DNA of 38,318 nucleotides. Origin: Acephala macrosclerotiorum (lineage: Eukaryota; Ascomycota; Leotiomycetes; Helotiales; Mollisiaceae). The DNA is taken from NCBI GenBank assembly GCA_014904845.1, contig MU119611.1, forward strand, positions 1-38,318. The letters are read 5' to 3'. Below the pieces are notes generated by a model. That model saw only the letters and a list, made by a program, of their open reading frames with translations. It ran no database searches and was not told where the DNA came from. Of the stretch, positions 1 through 11,723 are shown in pieces. The stretch's first letter is position 1. Each line of letters begins with the position of its first letter. Made by a program: the position numbers and the translations under genes.

Positions 1-416
1 TTTTAATAATTATAATTTTTTTTTTTTATTTTTAATATAAAAATTTATTATTAAAATTATTATTATATTTTTTCGTAAAATTTTGTATATAACGTTTTTT
101 AAAATACTTTTTAAAATTATAAATATTTTATCGAATAAAATGAAAAATAAATTCGAATATAAAATAATTAATATATATAATTAAAATATAAAATTTATAA
201 AAATTATAAAAATTGAAATTAAAAATAAATAAATAAAAAATTTAAATTTAAATTTAAATTTTTATAATTATAAAAGATTTTTTAAATTGTAAATTTTAAT
301 AAAAATAATAATAATATTAAATACTAATAATAATAAAAAAAATAAAAAAATAAAAATCGAAATTTTAAAAAATAAAATATTAATATTAATACGATTATAT
401 AATTCGTATAATAACA

Positions 417-560
417 ATTAATTCGATTTAATTAATAAATAAAAAATTTTAAAAAATCGATTAAATAAAAAAAAAATTGATTTAATTAAATAAAATAAAA
501 ATTAATTTAATTTAATTAATAAATAAAAAATTTCAAAAAATCGATTAAATAAAAAAAAAA
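417..560. repeat. 60-bp direct repeat, 84-bp spacing, in AT block
   Basis: Bases 417-476 and 501-560 align without gaps over 60 bp. The three differences are all transitions: C424/T508, G425/A509 and T450/C534. The third lies in a CpA/TpA context and the first two form a CpG/TpA pair. This is the kind of divergence expected when two repeat copies are mutated by C-to-T change on either strand. Confidence 0.7.
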
Positions 561-1577
561 AAATTAAATAAAAATATATAAAAAAATAAAAAATAAAAAT
601 TTAATATAATAAAATAAATATTAAATTTATTTAAAAAAAATTTAAAAAAAATTAAAATTTATTTTTATTAATATAAAATTCGTTATTATTAAAATAAATT
701 ATTAAATTAAAAATAATAATATATTTTTTATATTTTTTATTTAATTATTAAATTTTATTGAATTAATAATAATATATCGAATAAAATTTTAAAAATTATT
801 TTTATTGCGATTAAAAATAAATTTAATCATAAAAATTTAATATAAATATAAATAATATATATATTAATATAAAAATAATTTAAAATAATTTATTTTAAAT
901 TAAAAATTCAATTTTAAATTTAATTCAAATTTAATTTTAATTTTAAATAAAATTTATTTACGATTTAAATATTATATTAAAAAATAAAAACGAAAATATT
1001 ATAAATATATAATAAATATATATAAAAAAAATTAAAAAAAAAATTATTAAATTTATTTAATTATTTATTTTTTATATTTATAAAAAATATTATTAAAAAT
1101 ATTTAATAAAAAAAATTTACGATTTTTATTAAAAAAAAATTAAATAAAAATAATAATATATGTTTATTAAATATTAATATCGTAATATATATTTATTAAA
1201 TATAATTTTTCGAATTAAACGTTATATTTTTATAAAAAAAAATTTATAATTTTTTTTTTAAATAAATTAAATTTTAATATATATTAATAAAATAATAAAA
1301 AAAAATAAAAAAAAAATTATAATATATTTATAAAAATACGATTATTAATTTATTTAAAATAAATAAATTTATTAATATAATTATTAATAATAATAAAATA
1401 AATTATTATAAGTTTTAAATTTTAAATCGTTTTTAATTATTAAAAAATAATTTAATAAATAATTAATAAAATTAAAAAATATATATATATATAAATAATC
1501 GATAAAAATAATATTTCAAATTATTAAAATCGTTAAAAATTATTAATTTATTAAAAATTGACGTAAATTATAAATAT

Positions 1578-2000
1578 ATTAATATATTTTAAAATAAAAA
1601 TAAAAATATATTTTTTAATAATTTGAAAATAATTATAAATTCTATTATTAATAATTATAAAAACGAAAAACGAAAACAATTAAATATTAATTTTTTTATT
1701 CGACGAAATTCGAAAAAATTCGAAAATCGTTAAATATTAATTATTTTATTCGACGAAAATAATTATTAAATTTGATTAATTAATTTAAAAATAAAAATAA
1801 AAAATACTTTTTAATAAAGTGAAATTAATTTTAATATAAAAAAAAATAATTAAACTCGATTAATATATTTTAAAATAAAAATAAAAAAACAATTTTTTAA
1901 TAATTCGAAAATAAAATAATTAAAATTTAAAAAAATAAATAATCGCGATTAATATATTTTTTAATAATTCGAAAATAAAACGTTCGAAATATTAAAAAAT
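1578..2000. repeat. Decayed short direct repeats
   Basis: Bases 1681-1708 and 1731-1758 match over 28 bp with one mismatch and end in the same ATTCGACGAAA motif. A second family of about 58 bp occurs at about 1578-1640 and 1858-1916, and shorter versions of its end (TTAATAATTCGAAAAT) recur near 1955-1975. The two long copies differ at a TTGAAA/TCGAAA transition. This looks like a remnant of a small repeat array or of sub-repeats inside an element. Confidence 0.55.
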
Positions 2001-5000
2001 AAAACATTTAAAAATAATTAATTATTAAATTTTTTAAACGACGAAAATATTTTTATTTTATAATTTTTATAATAATAAAATAAATAGTAAAATAAAAAAT
2101 TAATAATAATTAAATATTAATTTTTAAATATATAATAAAATCATTTTATTATAATAATAAAAAAAATATATAATTTATATTAAAAATAAAATAAAAAAAT
2201 AAAAAAATCGTAATAATAATATAATTTATAAATATTTTTTCGAAATTATTAAAAAGTATTTATTAATATAAAATAATTATATAAACGTTATAATTAAAAT
2301 TTAAAATAAAAATTAATTATTAAAATATTAAAATTAATAAATTTATTATTATAAAATAAATAAAAAAATAAAAAAATAAAAAATAAAATAAAAATATATA
2401 TATTTAATAAAAATATTATAAAATATTATAAATTATTATATATTTTTTTATTATAAATAAAAAAAAAATTTATTTAATAAATTTAAAAATATATTTTTTT
2501 TAAACGATTATTTCGATTTCGATTTTAAATTTTTTATATTTTAATAATTAAATATTTAAAAAAAAATTAAAAATTATATATTTAAATTTATAAAAATTCG
2601 AAAAAATCGTTTTTTTTTTAAATTATAAATTTATTAAACTTTTTTAATAAAACGATATATAAAATTCAAAATATTTTATTATTCGAATATATTTATTAAA
2701 TTTTTTTCTTTTTTTAATCGTATTAATTAAATTTAATTTTTTAAATAAAATCGTTTTATTTTTTTTTTATTTTTTTTTTTTTTTATATTTTTTTTTTACA
2801 ATTTTTATAATTTTTACGATTTTAATAATTTTAAAATAATATATTAATTAAATGAAAATTTAATTATTAATATTTATAATCGAAATATAATATATTAAAT
2901 TGTATTTAAATTGTACGCGATTTTATAATTAAAATTTTTAAATTAATTAAATTTTTTATATAATAATAAAATTAAATTAAATTGTTATTTATATTTATAT
3001 TAGATTTTTTTTTAATTTTTATTCAATAAAAATTTATTTTTTATTATTTTAATATTTTATTTTTTATAAATATATTATTTTATATAAAAAAAAATTATTA
3101 TATTAAATATTTTTACGTAATATTAAAAAAATTATTAAATATAAATAATAAATAATAATATTTATTAAATTGTAATATAAATATTCGTAAAATAAAAATT
3201 AATTTTTATTAAATTAAAAAAAAACTTTTTTTTCTTTTGAAAATTTTCAATTTATTAGAATAAAAAATTATAAATTAATTTTTTTAAATATTTTATTATA
3301 ATTAATTTTTAATTATATTTTTAATTTTTAATTTTTTTTTAATTAATTTATTAAATTTTCAAATTTTAATATACGTTTTATTTATTATTTTTATATTTTT
3401 AATTTATTTAATTTAATTTAATATTATATTAAAAAAAGATTTATATTTAAAATATTTTTATAATTTAATCATTTATTTTTCTAAGATTTTTATATAAATT
3501 ATCGATTAAAACTTGTTATTATAAATTTATTTAAATTTATTTTAATAATAAATTTTAATAATATATTAAATTTTTTATTATTTTTTTTTTTTAATTTATT
3601 AAATTTAAAAATTATAAAAAATATTATAAATATAACAATTATTTATTTTTTTATTAATTTATTATAAAATATAAAACGTTAAAATTAATAAATTGTATTA
3701 TAAATTTATTATTAATAAATAAATTTAAATATTATTCGATCGATTATAAATATTTAATACATTTTTTTAAAAAAAAGAAAAATATATATATATAATTTCA
3801 AATACGTTTTATTAAAATAAAATTTATAAAAAAAATTATTATAAATTTGAAAAATAAAAATTCGAAATAAAAAATAAATAAAAATTAAAATAATATAAAA
3901 TATAAAAATATAATTATAAATTAATAAATAAATAAAAAATATAAAATTTCGAATTAAAAATTAAATCTATTTATATATTCGTTTTTAAAAATTCGTTTTT
4001 TATTATTTTAATTTAATATTTAATTATATTAATTATTATAATTTCTTTTTATAAATACAAATTTTTTAAATTCGTTAAACGATTAAATTAAACGTTTAAA
4101 AATATTTATTTATAATAAATATTATTAATACGTTTAAAAAAAATAAAATTAATTTTTAAATTATTTATCGAATAATTTTACGTTTTATAATTTGTAATAA
4201 TAAAAATCGAAATTTTAAAAATTTAAATTTCGATATTTATATATATATTATAAATTACGAATATAAATTTATAAAAAAAAATCAATTATAAATCTAAAAA
4301 TTTTTTTAAATAAATTAAATTATATTTTTATTTGAAATTAATAAATAAATAAAAAACTCGAAAATAAAAATATAAATATTATTAATTTGAAATATATTTA
4401 TTAGAATTTATTAAATTAATATATTATAAAAAGTTTTTAATACAAAATATTTATTAATTAAATTTAATAAAAAATTAATAATTTTTTTAATTTTTTCGTT
4501 TACGAGTTTTATTAAAAGTTTAATATTAATAAATAATATAAATAATATATTTTTAATAAAAAAAAAATTTGATTGTTTCAAATTTTTTTTATTTTTATAA
4601 ATAAATATAAAAATTATTAAAATGTAATTTCTATTAATAAATTTAAAAAGTTTATTATATTTTATAATAAAAATTTAATTTCTTTTATTTGTATTTTTTT
4701 ATAAGTTTTTTTATTATTAGTTTATTATATAAAAAACGATTTTTATTAATTAAACGAATAATTACATATAATAAAAATTTTATTTTTATTTAAATTCGAA
4801 TTCGAATTTTCGAATTAAAAAAATTTATATTTTTCGACGTTAATAAAATTAATTTTATACGATAAAACAATTTTTAATAAATTAAATTATTTTATTAACG
4901 TATTTATTAAATAAAAATTATAACGTTTTAAAATAAATTTTAAAATCGTTAAAAAAATTAATAATATTTAATTTCAAATATTAAAATTAATATTTTTAAA

Positions 5001-7357
5001 TTTTAAATATTTAATAACGTTCAAAATATATCGAATAAAAAACTTTTAAAATTAATTTTAAAAAATAAAAATCTTTAAAAAATATTCGTATATATTATTT
5101 TTTATTTTTATAATATTTGTAACGAATTTTTGATTTTTTTAATTTTTAATATCGCATAAAAAATTATAAATTATAAAAATATATAAATCGTTATTTATAG
5201 TTTTATTAATAAATTTAAATATTTATTATTATTTTTACGTTTAAACGTTTAAATAATTTAAATCGAAATTTTTTTTTTTAAATTAATTCGATTTATTATA
5301 TTAATTTTAATTTAATAAAAATACTCGTATAAAAAAATTTTTATAGTTTTAATTTTTTATATTTATAATAATTATATATATTGATTTTATTAGTTTTCGT
5401 ATTAAATAATATAAATTTTTAAATGATTTTATTCGTTAAAATTTTATTATATTTATTAAATCGTTTATAATAATAATAAATTTTATAATAATATTTTTAA
5501 TATATATTCGAATTTAATAAAATTATAAAAATCGAAATCTCGTATTAAATATATAAAATATAAATTATTATAAAAAATAATTATATATTATAATAATTTC
5601 AATATTTTTTTTTATTTAAATATTTTTTATTCGTAAATTTTTTAAATTAAAAAAATTAATTATAATAATTATTTTTTTAATAATTATTTTAAATATAATA
5701 ATTATAAAAATTAAATAATATATTTTAATATTATTTTTAATAAAATAATTTAATATATAATATATTTAAATTAATATTTTATTAGTTTTTTTAATAAAAA
5801 AAAATACGATATTATAATTTAATTATAAATAAATTAAAATAATATAATTATTATAATAAATATTATTATTATTTAATTATTCAAAAATTTTAAATAATAA
5901 AATTTATATTTTTTCGAATTATATTTCGTACAAATATTAATATAAATATATATTTGAATTTAATAATAAAAATAATTAAATGTTTATATAATTTATTTTA
6001 TAAAAATATTATTTATATTGTTTTTATTATTTTGAAAAATGTTTTTAAATAAATATTAATATAATTCAATATTGTTTTTATTTATAATTTCGAAATTTAT
6101 TAAAATTATATAATTAATTATTTTTTTACGAAATATTTCAAATATAAAAATATATTTAAATAAAATTTCAAAATTTAAATTATTAATAATTTATATAAAA
6201 TCGTATAAATAAAATATATTTCGATTATTAATTTTTGTAATATCAAAATAATTAATAATATTTTTTAAAATTAATATATAAAAATTAAAAAAAAAAAAAT
6301 TATATAATAATTAAATTATTTTTCGTAAACGTTAATTAAATCGTATTATATTAAAATTTTATAATATACGAAAAAAAATTTATTTTAATAATACGAAAAA
6401 TAATAAAATTTTTAATATTATTAAAATTTAATATAAATTAAAATATAAATATATTAAATCGAATAATATAATTTATAAAAATATATTATTAAATTAATTT
6501 TTTTTTAAAAAATTTCGAATTATACAATAAAATTAATTTAATATTAAATAATAATTTTCGTATATATAAATCGTTATACGATTTTTTATTAATTATATTA
6601 AACGTAATTAAACGTAAATTAATATTATTTATAATTATAATATTTATTTAATTTTATATTTAAAAAATATTACGAGTTTAAATACGATTTTTAATAATAA
6701 TTTACTATAAAAATATTATATTATAAAAATATTAAAATTTAAATTTAAATTTAAAATTATTTAAAAAAATATTATAAATTATTAGTATTATTAATAATAA
6801 ATTAAAAATAAAAATATAAAATAATTTTAATTATATTCGTTAAATTGTTTTTTATTTTTTAAAAAAACGTACAAAAATTAAAAAAATATAATTTTAATTT
6901 TAATAAAACGATATTAATTTATTTAAAATTAATATTATTTGTAATTATTAAATTATTATTATATTTATATAAATATTATTATAAATAGTTTTATAAAAAA
7001 AATTTAATTTAATTATTAATATATTTTATTTTTCGAAATTCGATATATTTTAAAATTTTTAATTAATAATAATTGTAATTATATTAATAATTTTTAATTT
7101 TAAAATTATATTATTTTTTTTAAATAATAATTTTTTTTTTTAAAATTATATTTATTAAATAGTTTTTTAATATATTTATTACGATTATTTTTTAAACTCG
7201 ATTTTATAAAAATAATATTATTAATAAATTTTTAAAAAATATATTTTTTTATTTTAAAATAATTTCAATTAATTTTAATATATTTATAAAAAAAATTATA
7301 TTTTATAAATTATTTAAATATTTTTAAAATTATAATTTTACGTATTATATAAAATTT

Positions 7358-7394
7358 AAATAAACTTTTTTTTATAAATAAACTTTTTTTTTAT
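7358..7394. repeat. 18/19-bp tandem duplication in AT block
   Basis: Two adjacent copies begin AAATAAAC and are followed by 8 T (7358-7375) or 9 T (7376-7394), then AT. Both keep their C. The length difference is a T-run slippage. Confidence 0.6.
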
Positions 7395-9301
7395 ATTATT
7401 ATTAAATTTTTATAAATTTTTAAAAATAATAATAAAAAAATAAATAATAATAAAATTAAATTTTATTTAAAAATAATAATATATTTACAAATAATTCGAT
7501 AATTAATTTTATTTTTTATAATTATTAATTTTAAAATACAATTATAAATATAATTTAAAACAATAAAAAAATTTATTAACGTTGAATACTTTAAATATTT
7601 AAAATAATTTTAATAAAAAATAATATTAATATTATTTATTATTAAAAAACGTAAAATAAAATTAATATTTAAATTTCAAATATATATAATATATTTATAA
7701 TAAAAATTAATAATATCGTTATAAATAATATAATCGCAAAAAATATATTAATTATTATAAAAGATTTTATTTAAAAAAAACGAATTTAATTAAAAAACTT
7801 TTTATTAAATATTTATAAATATTGTATAATAATTTATTAATTAAATTTTTTAATATATTATTATAATTTTAAATACAATTTCGTAAAATTATTAAAAGAA
7901 TTATAAAAAAATATTAAAAATTTAAATTATTATTAATAAATTAAAAAATTTTAATTAAATATAAAATAATTAAATTTATTTATAAATCGTTAAAAAAATT
8001 TAATTTAATACGTTTTAATAAATTTAATAAAATAATAATATATTAAAATTATATTAATTTTTTAAAAAAGTTTTTTATTGTAATTTATTTCGTTTTTCGA
8101 TTTTTTATAAATATAATAATATTGTTTTTTTATTTTTTTAGTTTTTTTTTTTTAAATTTTTTAATTTTAATAAATTTATTTATTTTTTCATAGTTTTAAA
8201 ATTTTGTAAACGAGTATTTATTTTATTTATAATATATTTAATTATAAAAAATTTTATATAAAAAATTATATATATTTTAATTTTATTATATTTTTTTTAA
8301 TATTTTTAATAAAATTTTATTCGAATTATTTCGTATTAAATTAAATATTTTTTTAATAATTATATTCGTATATCGTTTAATTTTTAAATATAAATTTAAA
8401 ATTGAATTTTTATTATATTCGAAAAATTTATAATTGTTTATATTAATTTCATAAAACGAGAAATTTTATATACGTTTTTTTAAATAAATTCGTATTTTTT
8501 TATTATAAAAATATTGTTAATTTTTTTTTTCATATATTAATTTATATATTAATTTTATTAAATTTTTTTATAGTAATAAAAATTATAACGAGAATTAATT
8601 TTTAATTTTATTTAATATTTTTTCGAATTTAATTAATTTAATATACGATTTATTTATTTTTTAAATTAATATTTTTAATATAAACTTTTTAATTTTAATA
8701 TTATTTATAATTTAAATCGTAAATATAATCGAATTTTTTAAAATCGACGAAAAATCGAAAATATTAATAATATTAAATAATAAAAAAATTAATAAAAATA
8801 TAATAATTATAAATTAAAAAAAAAATTTTCAAATAAAATAAATTAATAAAAAAATAAATACTCGTAATAATTATATAAAAAACGATTCAAATTAAAAGCG
8901 ATATATTTTAGCGTTTTTTAATATAAAAACGTAATATTAATTTCACGTATTATTATATAAACTTTATACGATCGTTTTTTTTTTTCTTAGTAAAATAATT
9001 TTTAATTATCGTCAAAAGTATAAAAATTTTAATTGATTAATAATAAATAAATATAATATATATAAATAAATAATAAAGTTTATTTTTAACTACGAAACTT
9101 ATATACTAGTTAGTAATACGTATATAGTACGTGCTTATATGTAGGGTTTTTTTGTAACGAACTCGATTTAATATATTTTCATTTTTACTCGAACTGATCA
9201 ACAACTAATCAGCAGATCATTTAAGCTATTCAGCGGTTGCTCTTATTGTCAGCCATTCAATTGTTTATTTTGCTCGAATGATTTAAAGGCTGACTGGTTT
9301 A

Positions 9302-9660
9302 ATGACCACTTTGCACGAACGATACCGCTCTCACAGCCCAGCTACGAAGCTCCCAACACGCGTGATTGATGTCGGCTCTACAAACGGGTCAAAATATCCA
9401 TTACTCGCCTTCTCAAATGAACAAGAACATGTGGAATATTCAGCTCTGGCAGGAAATGAGTTTCAACCCGAGTCGGCCGACGAGGCAAGCTTTCCGGAGT
9501 CATCGACGTCTCCGAGGCGCGGCGAAGTCGTCAAATACACCACTTTGAGCTATTGTTGAGGTGGGAAGACAGCTTTGAGAATTGCGGGGAGTCTGACCTT
9601 CTTCTTATCTAATAAGGTTCTTCAGCGAAGGCGTCGATCATGGTCTCCAGAACGCGCTTC
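9302..9660 (+). pseudogene. Truncated HET-domain protein relic
   Basis: The reading frame from 9302 carries the sequence that opens a heterokaryon-incompatibility (HET, PF06985) domain: LPTRVIDVGS (from about residue 18), then YTTLSYC just before a TGA at 9557-9559. In the family YTTLSYC is followed by W-G. Here the W codon has become TGA, and the same frame resumes with GGKTALRIAGSLTFFLSN, which resembles the next HET segment. Similarity is lost by about 9615, and the rest of the domain is absent. HET proteins mediate non-self recognition and cell death in filamentous fungi; this copy cannot encode a working one. It sits next to the AT-rich block and its broken end meets the 3' end of a decayed gene on the other strand, suggesting a rearrangement junction near 9600. 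The HET assignment is fairly sure; the true start is unknown. Confidence 0.7.
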
Positions 9661-10125
9661 ATGTAGGGGCTAGCGCATTCGCCATTTTCGGTGGCTTGGA
9701 GACGGTGAGACATGCCCACCAAGCTTCGCACATTCAGATAATCAGAATTGCTTGCTTCAACCTTAGACAACAGAGAAAAGAGCACAGTTCGAACTGGTCT
9801 TGCTCACGAGATCCCGTTCCTCTCCGCTTCCTTGATTGAACGCGATCCTGCTCGATCAAACATCCTCAGCCTTTACCCAAAGATGCTATCACCAGTCTAA
9901 AACCTCTGCAGTGCCATCCAATCCATTTTTCTCGATGCTGGCGTTGCCGTACCAGTCGCGACCAATCGTATACCATTTCTCCAGCCAAAAGAACAGCGCA
10001 TGTCTTGCATACTTATGGTTGGGACAACCTTGCGGAGTGCGCTCATCTACGAGAGCCTTGAGTTCAACCTGATTACAGGTTGTTCCCAGGGCTGTCCGGC
10101 CACAACTAAGGCCTCTAAGCCTGTT
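9609..10125 (-). pseudogene. Unidentified decayed gene, two exon-like blocks
   Basis: Two protein-like stretches lie on the minus strand. The first is open from 10125 to 9892 and contains ARHALFFWLEKWYTIGRDWY. The second runs from ATG 9863 to TAG 9609 (85 codons) and contains SDYLNVRSLVGMSHRLQATE and ends VLETMIDAFAEEPY. It is broken by one in-frame TGA that would be CGA (Arg) by a single C-to-T change. The amino-acid composition looks coding, unlike the other frames here. No canonical intron joins the blocks in frame, and stops lie upstream of the first. I do not recognise the family. It is probably the 3' part of a gene lost to rearrangement and point mutation; its stop lies within the tail of the HET relic on the opposite strand. 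Confidence 0.4.
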
Positions 10126-10606
10126 TTATTTTGCTTTTTCTTCAAATTCACGCGCGTGGGGTGCAAGCAAAGCTTGCCATCACTTTACACTATTTCAACT
10201 ACCACGCATTCGAAAAAGCTGATTTTAATGTTTGAGAAGCTAGAAGGTCTAGCCTCCGAATCATACCAGAATTGGAGTCGGATGTTGCTCTTACATATTG
10301 TTGGGGGTTGTAGAATAAATGCATTTCTGAGGCAAATCGAGCGACTGGGTGTAGCTGCGGTGTAGCCCAGCGCCCGTCTCGAACTGAGGCGATGCTTAGA
10401 CACTGTGCCATAGTTGGTCTAGCTTGGGTTCCTGCTGTACAAAGTTTGCTGATTTGGTTTCCGTACTGTTCTTGGGGCGTGCTACTGCCTAGACTTCCAT
10501 TTATAAAACAAACACATCCCTTCTTTTCTAATAAACGTCATTGTGCGACGCCAGTCTCGTGGTATTCGTTTTCAGAATATCTGACAGCCCCTCAGTTTAT
10601 ACAAAA
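10126..10606. other. Intergenic; promoter of the next gene
   Basis: No gene is supported here. A TATAAAA-like box at 10502-10508 lies about 100 bases before the ATG at 10607 and is followed by a pyrimidine-rich stretch, as in fungal promoters. Confidence 0.5.
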
Positions 10607-11723
10607 ATGTTTCTTTCGTTGATTGTCACTCTTTTCGCTACCACCAGCCTCGCCATGTCGCTGTGTCATGGCTCTAATGGTGCCCAGTACGCTGGCTCAT
10701 ACACTGACGGTTCTGGGACTTACATTTCCTCAGATAGCGTCACACATCCCTACAAGTTTCCTCGGATCCGGAAGTGCTGGTAAGAGACGTGTTACCGACA
10801 ATAACATAAGACAATAAGCTAACCGGACTAGGTACGATTACTACGTAGTCAATGCAAGCCTCTACAACGGAGCCTGGAGAAAATCCACTGGAGACATACT
10901 CTGTTCCGGAACATTCACGTGCACGGTATCCTCTCTAAATGGTACCGAGTACTGCCAAACGCGGACGAATGAAGTCAGCATAGAAATCGGTCTCGAATCC
11001 CCTGGAATTAGTGCAGAAGATGGCGGGCCAACTTTCGGCATAGATTATACCACCGCACTCAGCACTACAGGCTGCTACTCCGCATCAGATACGAAAGCGT
11101 GTCAATGGAGCGATGGTGGCTGCCATAATGTATGGACTCAGCAGCAAATTTTGAAGCAGCTAGGATATACAAGACAAGTATGCGATTGGGGCAATGGCGC
11201 CGAGACCGAGTGCATGTTAGACATCGAGATCGATACCCCAACCGCACTCACGAATTATGAATGTGGAGCGGAATGCGGCACTGGAAATATGGTTATCGCG
11301 CCAACAAGCACAAGCTCGTTGATCGCGAGTACGACAACGCTTCCTGCCTCAACCCTTACGGTTCAAGACACTACAACAAAGTCTTCTTCATCTTCATCAT
11401 CGACTTCATCCGCTTTAGTGCCCGTCACAGTCACTGTAGGCTCTCCTCTCTCTGCTACAATGACCTCAACATCAACCTCCGGTACCAGCCTCCCTTCTCC
11501 AAGCTTGACTTCGTCATCTCAAGCCCTCACTCCTAGAGCCAAAGCGGGAATTGCGATCGGTTCTATCGCTGCGGCTGCAATGTGGATTGCTTTGGTGATT
11601 TGGGGTCGGAGATCAAGGAAAGATGCGCATGGGGGATCAAAGACACGTTCACATCATAGGTCGAGGGAACAAATCTTTCCCCCGGCATATGGGAATGATA
11701 ATCATGAGAGGTATAAATACTAG
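10607..11723 (+). CDS. Secreted Ser/Thr-rich single-pass membrane protein
   Basis: The gene has two exons, 10607-10779 and 10832-11723. The 52-nt intron has a GTAAGA donor, GCTAAC branch and CTAG acceptor and splits a Trp codon. The product is about 354 residues. Residues 1-20 form a signal peptide. Residues about 21-214 are a cysteine-rich ectodomain with several N-glycosylation sites (for example NAS and NGT). Residues about 215-291 are a Ser/Thr-rich stalk, residues about 296-315 are one membrane helix (GIAIGSIAAAAMWIALVIWG) followed by basic RRSRK, and a short cytoplasmic tail ends in RYKY. This is the layout of fungal Mid2/WSC-like wall-stress sensors and of many uncharacterised ascomycete surface proteins. 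I see no WSC motif and do not assign a function. The start is chosen because it gives the signal peptide; an in-frame ATG upstream at 10541 would bury it. Confidence 0.8.

Larger units (their letters stand above)
1..9100. repeat. Long AT-rich, RIP-like block (no genes)
   Basis: The block is almost purely A and T. A hand count of bases 1-600 gave 30 C/G bases (14 C, 16 G), and 10 of the 14 C are followed by G. No substantial open reading frame, RNA gene or recognisable transposon survives. Direct repeats are visible at 417-476/501-560, 1681-1708/1731-1758, about 1578-1640/1858-1916 and 7358-7394. Composition rises gradually to normal between about 8880 and 9240. In ascomycetes such blocks usually come from RIP of transposon or other repeats, often in centromeric, subtelomeric or transposon-island DNA. 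Which of these applies cannot be told here. A mitochondrial origin is unlikely because no mitochondrial genes are present and the block grades into nuclear-type DNA. Confidence 0.85.

Noticed and set aside
1..9100. Mitochondrial or plasmid DNA because of extreme AT content
   Set aside because: No mitochondrial gene, tRNA or group I/II intron pattern is visible, residual CpG enrichment is odd for mitochondria, and the block grades continuously into nuclear-type genes.
9366..9548. Overlapping plus-strand frame (60 codons) as a gene
   Set aside because: It is a frame shadow of the HET relic; only the other frame carries the HET motifs.
10185..10411. Two overlapping minus-strand frames as an upstream exon of the 9609-10125 relic
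   Set aside because: They show no motif, no splice signals joining them in frame, and unlike composition.
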